64,000 nucleotides of DNA. Origin: Icerya purchasi. Its lineage: Eukaryota; Arthropoda; Insecta; Hemiptera; Monophlebidae. The notes beneath the pieces were generated by a model. That model ran no database searches. It worked only from the letters and a program-made list of their open reading frames with translations, and was not told where the DNA came from. The position numbers and the translations under genes are program-made. The first letter of the stretch is position 1, and the number at the start of each line of letters is the position of its first letter. Where the stretch lies: contig CM077115.1 in NCBI GenBank assembly GCA_039619475.1, positions 225,739,064 through 225,803,063 of the forward strand. Reading direction: 5' to 3'. Positions 59,259 through 64,000 of the stretch are shown one piece after another.

Positions 59259-61359
59259 GTTGCAGCGAGAAATGTGAAATGAAGAAAATGTGCTTTTCGA
59301 TTAATTACGGAAGAAAAGTGTCGTAATTAACTGAAATTGTTAAAAATTAGGAATTTTGATGTAATTAAAAAATACGTTTAGCATTTTACTTACGCTACTA
59401 CAATGAAAAAGAATAAATGAAATTAAAAAAAAACTTAAACATTGAAGCAAATTATATTTATTATTTAAAATAAGCAATTAAAAAACCAAAAAAAAAAAAA
59501 AAGTTTTATTACAAACTGAAATTTTTTCACCCGCTATACTCGCTGCGATTCGGGAAAAAAAATAAAAACATTTCGCATTTCACATTCTTCTCTGCAATCG
59601 GTAATGCGGGCCCCAAGGATGTTTTTTTTTTTTTTTATATATATATAGTATCCTGGTAATTAACGATTTGTTTTTAGGCAAGAAAAAAACGACGTACTAA
59701 ACCAATAATATATACATATATATATATGTATATATCATACGGGATCGTCGCTGAGGTTGTAAGCGAAAAGCTGATTTCTATGATAGAAATGAAAAAAAGG
59801 CGTTTAGCTGCATACCGGTAACCGGGTACCGAACCCGTTTTTTGTCTCGTTTAAATAATTAGTAGAAAAAAAAAAACACGAAAAAAAAAACTGCGAAATC
59901 TCGATAAAACAAAAATTATAAAATTAAATAATTATTTTCATTATCAGCCAATTACTTTCTTTTTGTTTATTTATTTACTCTTTTTCCGAATCTGGTGTGG
60001 TTAAATTTTTAAATAAATCGAAATTACCTTAGCGAACCTGCTTAAAAAAAAAGATAATAATTTGTAAAGCAGTCCCTAATTTAAAATTTAAATCTAGATT
60101 TATTACTATTACGATTTATGTAATAATCAAGAATGGATTATAATTTTGTTGATTTGAATGAATGATAAAAAGCCTTGGGCACTCCCGCAACGGGCACACT
60201 TGCCCTGTTAGACCCGCGGATTATTTTAAAAATAAAAGAAAAAAGCGAGAAAAATAAACGAGACAGTTCCAATTCAATATGAAGAATGAATTGGCCTTTT
60301 TGATTTTTAACCTTTTTCGATTAAATTTTTGTCTTATAAAATTTGAAATGTGTAGCTTTGATGAAACTATATAATGTATGTATAATGTATATCGTCGAGA
60401 TCCTTACGGGTTCACATAGCTACTGCAAAAGCGCTATTATCACCTTTCTTTATTATCGTTTAAATCTCCTTAATTATAATACTATACGTTTCGTATTAAG
60501 CAATACGAATGTTCCAACTAATTAATACAAAAAAAAAAAAAGAATAAGAATACAAAGAAAAAAAAAACACGAGAATATGTTAATCGATTAATAAAAATTT
60601 CGAATAGAAGACACATGCACACGGTAAATACGAGAATACTAAGAAATTACAACGAAGGTTTGAATAAACGATGTTGTAAAAAGAATTGGTTCATTTTATA
60701 TTTGCGTTTTTTATTTATTAGTTTAGGGTTTAATTTTGTATGTTTATAAAATTGTTATTATTTTACCGGCTTGTTATTATTTACGTGTAACATTTTAGGG
60801 GTTTGGGCTCTAACTTTTTCTCTTTAGAAGATGAGGCTTTTTTGCCACTTGCCTAGTTCATACCCTTTTTTTCTAATATTTCTTATTAATACGCAATAAT
60901 TTTTTCGCTCTCACTTTACAAATATAGTATAGCCAATGGGGATATTCAGTAAAATTACAAACAAGAATACCTTAGAAAATTAGTTTATATTTATTTACGT
61001 TTGCAGATAATCGAAACATCACTATCGAGTAAATGCATATTTAATTAGGACAGGATTATTACATACACTCTTAACTATTATTATTAGTATTATTAGAATT
61101 AATTGGATAAAAAAAAATTTAGAATAACACATTTCAGCGGGAAAAACCTTGAAGAGGGTATTTAATGATCGATTCATCGCTACCTTTTAGTAATCTATAC
61201 ATGGAGTCCGCTTAACGGTAGAACATGCGAGATAACTTTTAAGGCACTCGTTTACTTTTTTAAAAATCAAAAAGAAAATAGAAAAATAATTTCCCGCCTA
61301 GATCCTTTTGGTTTTTAGAGCCTTTTAGGAAAATAAAAAAACAAAAATTTAAAAAAAAT
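59259..61359. other. AT-rich interval without recognisable genes
   Basis: A- and T-runs, (TA)n at about 59637-59648 and 59708-59735, and a short hairpin aacgggcacacttgccctgtt near 60189-60209 of unknown meaning. Confidence 0.45.
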
Positions 61360-61550
61360 TTTATTTCAAAAAGTTCCTTCTGTAAGGTCCCCCGACAACG
61401 TGATCTTTCGAAAAAAAAAAAAAAACTGAGCAAAATTTAGTTTACACTAGGCGCCCATTTATTGCGACGAAATATAAAAAGGAGTTAATCAAGTTGTTTT
61501 TTTTTTTGTTGTTTTTTTGGAGGAGGCTCGTGAAATTAACATTAACCCCG
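61360..61550 (+). repeat. Left arm of a long inverted repeat
   Basis: The segment around 61416-61545 (actgag, aaatttagttta, gaaatataaaaaggagttaa, ggaggaggctcgtgaaat) recurs in reverse complement at 63818-63945 with roughly 85 per cent identity by eye. Weaker similarity continues outward (ctgtaaggtc) to the window end. Confidence 0.75.
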
Positions 61551-63809
61551 CGAAAAGTAAATTTTTGTATATTCTCAATTAATAGAATCAGGATTCGAAA
61601 AGCAGGTCCCCTACTTGAACAAAACCACTCCCTAACCAACTACCTCGCGGTATAGAACTGGCTCGCGCAACAGTTATATGTGAAACCGGTTAATTAGTTA
61701 CATAAATTGTGAGTGGTTTAAAATTTATCTTTTCTCGTTTAGAATACTTAAGGTATACAGTTATTTCCTATCTATATGAAAACCCCTTTTTAGCGATAAA
61801 CCCTAGATCCTAAATGGAAGTATTCTATGAATTTTATGAAAGAGTAATTTCAATTGACTATATCGCTTTTAGCGACTTCAAAAAAATCTGGGCTATAGGA
61901 TTATTCACGCATAAATTTTGATTCCTTAGACACGGATTTTAATAATTCATTTTTTATATTCAACAGTGTATCGACCGAAGTTGGTAATATGCGAGTATAT
62001 CGATAAGTGCCAACGAACACAGATACTGATTAGTCATCAAATTAAGCGCAAAAAAACAAATGTTTAGAGATATTTTTAGTAATATAACAAACGTTACTGA
62101 CACATTATTAATGTATTTACCATTGGAAAATTCGACTGGAAAGGATAATTATTTTTTGGTACACCCGGACAAAACAAAAAAAAAAAAACAAACTAAAATA
62201 TAGCCAACACTACAGGTTCGAATAAAGAAAATTAAAAATACTCGTATTAGTATTTACGTATAAATTTTGACAATGCAGGCTGACTTCAACGGATATCCGT
62301 TGTTTATTTGCGTACCGGCAGTGATGTGTCGTATGAGTGTAGAATCGGTGAGTATTGATTGAAAGTAAATGTTGAAAAAAGAACTAAGAAATATATATTT
62401 TGCTTAACATAGCTCTGGATAAATATATTAACTGAAAAATTTCCATTTGAATATGAAGAAAATATGAACTTTTAAATTTTCTTCATATTTAAGACCAACG
62501 TCGTGTTAAGTAGGCCATGAATGATCCACGTTAACTTCTTTTGCGATTGAAAATCCAGATGATAAAGTCAATGAATATTTGAAACGCATCGTAGCGCGAT
62601 TTATAAATTCATCACTGACGGAAATATTACGATTACACGTTATTATACCCTTTAAACGATACACAGTTTTACCGAGTAGGAAAGTGGTAGTATTTTTGGT
62701 TGGTTCGTTCTGTATAATTACTTTTATTTATTTTTTATACCCGGGTATTTTATATACATTTATATTATTTCTCAAACTATGTATATTAAATTTAATCGTT
62801 GTCATTGATGTGATTTACAATTAAACAAATATAGCCTAAAAGATCTAGTAGAAAAGTTAATAAAACGCAAATGAAAAATTTGTAAGAATGTATAATATAT
62901 ATATATATATATATGTATACTATAAGTACTAGTCATTTCGGAACAGCCAGACTATTCGTTCTTCTTATTAGAAGCCCTCTCCGTTGAATAATCATTTTAC
63001 ATAGTTGCGTTGCATTAGTGAAGGCGGCTCGCAAAAAGGCTCGCAAACTCTCATTTCTTTATCGTATGTTTAATAAAAAACGAAAAATTAAAGTTTTTCC
63101 GGGGAAATCATGTTTCTCCATGACCGTTTCGAGCACGTTACGTTCTGACCTTGGCGATGAGACTGCTTCACTTTTTGGCCCTGACTAATTTGGAAGTAAT
63201 TTAATTTTAGTTTCAACACGTTCTCAGTTTATTTATTCACTTTTTTTTCTCCTTACTCATTGTTTGAGGGGTTGAAGTAAATCTTATATATCACGAACAG
63301 ATGAGGAATTAAATAATGAATTTACTAATTTAATAGTGTTCAATTTTTCTTTTTTTTCGCAGGAAAATGATGCAATTTAAAAAAAAAAAACTGAAATGCT
63401 GTTACGTTTTCGGTAAGAGTTTTTAGAAAAATATTCGATTTCGGTAACAATTTCTGATTTTGACAAATTCGAAAAGAACGGAAAAAGGCGAAAACACATG
63501 GTACATTTTTCTTCTATGAACGGATCTTTATTTTGAAAAAAAAAGTTAAACGACTATTTGAAGAAGAGCCTGTATTTCAGTTTACATTGTACTATTACGG
63601 TTAACAGGTATTTGCCTGTTAAATGTACAGGATCAAAGCGGTATCTTATTCGGCGGCTCCAACTTTTTTAAGGTGATAATCTCATGACGACGGGGTTTAG
63701 GGAAAGTGGCACGCGCGTAGATTTATCTGAACTGTTCTCAAACAGGAATCAAAAAAACTCTCTCTCAACGTCAAAACCGACCAAAGTCGGAATTTTTTTT
63801 TTTAATCTG
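61551..63809. other. Interior between the inverted-repeat arms
   Basis: AT-rich, about 2.3 kb, no recognised coding. A (TA)n tract lies at 62896-62915. The ORF at 62579-62824 shows a hydrophobic stretch but no known domain. Confidence 0.4.
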
Positions 63810-64000
63810 CGAGATCTTAAATTTCACGAGCCTCCTCCAAAAAAACAACACAAAAGAACTTGATTAATTCCTTTTTATATTTCATCGCAGTAAATGGACC
63901 CCTACCGTAAACTAAATTTTTCTCAGTTTTTTTTTTTTCGGTAGTTCTGGAATGTGTTGCCGGCGTCCGGGAAGACCTTACAAAGGGTATTTTCAAAATA
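63810..64000 (-). repeat. Right arm of a long inverted repeat, cut by the window end
   Basis: Reverse-complement partner of 61360-61550. The outer end is not in the window, so terminal sequence and any target duplication cannot be seen. Confidence 0.75.

Noticed and set aside
60165..60230. Hairpin aacgggcacacttgccctgtt considered as an RNA gene
   Set aside because: Single short stem with no cloverleaf, promoter boxes or conserved loop; too little to call.

Overview
This is an AT-rich animal sequence, very probably from an insect. It is a graveyard of nested transposable elements with no host gene I can recognise. The evidence for an arthropod is the set of element types: an R1-clade and a Jockey-clade non-LTR retrotransposon, other LINEs with a C-terminal RNase H, hAT transposons, a mariner-type transposase fragment, and abundant (TA)n and (TAA)n microsatellites. 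No rRNA, tRNA, CRISPR array or bacterial-style operon was seen. The species cannot be named from the sequence alone.

Layout. 0.3-1.1 kb: LINE reverse transcriptase (RT) remnant broken by two (TA)n tracts. 1.1-4.5 kb: mostly silent, with a small inverted-repeat element and a decayed LINE tail. 4.5-6.3 kb: 3' half of an RNase H-bearing LINE (family A, copy 1). 7.9-10.85 kb: a minus-strand endonuclease-RT LINE split by a plus-strand RNase H LINE. 11.8-12.8 kb: a PHD finger/coiled-coil/FP-domain pseudogene split by a hAT-type MITE. 13.8-18.4 kb: MITE candidates, simple repeats and a long non-coding repeat. 18.4-21.8 kb: a minus-strand LINE interrupted by a foldback element. 23.4-25.4 kb: repeat family B, two tandem 3' ends of family A (copy 2) and a LINE tail. 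27.2-34.0 kb: a three-level nest in which family A copy 3 contains an R1-like element, which itself contains a Jockey element. 35-39.6 kb: RT remnants, a palindromic mariner derivative, and another LINE holding the second foldback copy. 42 kb: repeat family B copy 2. 49.4-51.2 kb: hAT transposase pseudogene. 53.4-54.1 kb: a 10-bp minisatellite next to a second hAT MITE. 58.8-59.3 kb: a third hAT MITE. 61.4-64 kb: a long inverted-repeat pair running off the window end. Everything else is AT-rich DNA without supportable features, apart from two less AT-rich segments (46.3-47.5 and 57.8-58.7 kb) that may be unique sequence.

How the parts relate. The LINEs move, or moved, by endonuclease nicking and target-primed reverse transcription. 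Their 5' truncations, A-rich or microsatellite tails and 12-13 bp target duplications are visible. The hAT MITEs carry no coding capacity and have 8-bp target duplications; elements like the broken hAT transposase at 49-51 kb could once have mobilised them. The most unusual object is a foldback element present twice. Both copies are flanked by perfect 12-13 bp duplications and sit inside LINE reading frames that read straight through once the insert is skipped. It looks like a hairpin-forming retroposon rather than a cut-and-paste MITE.
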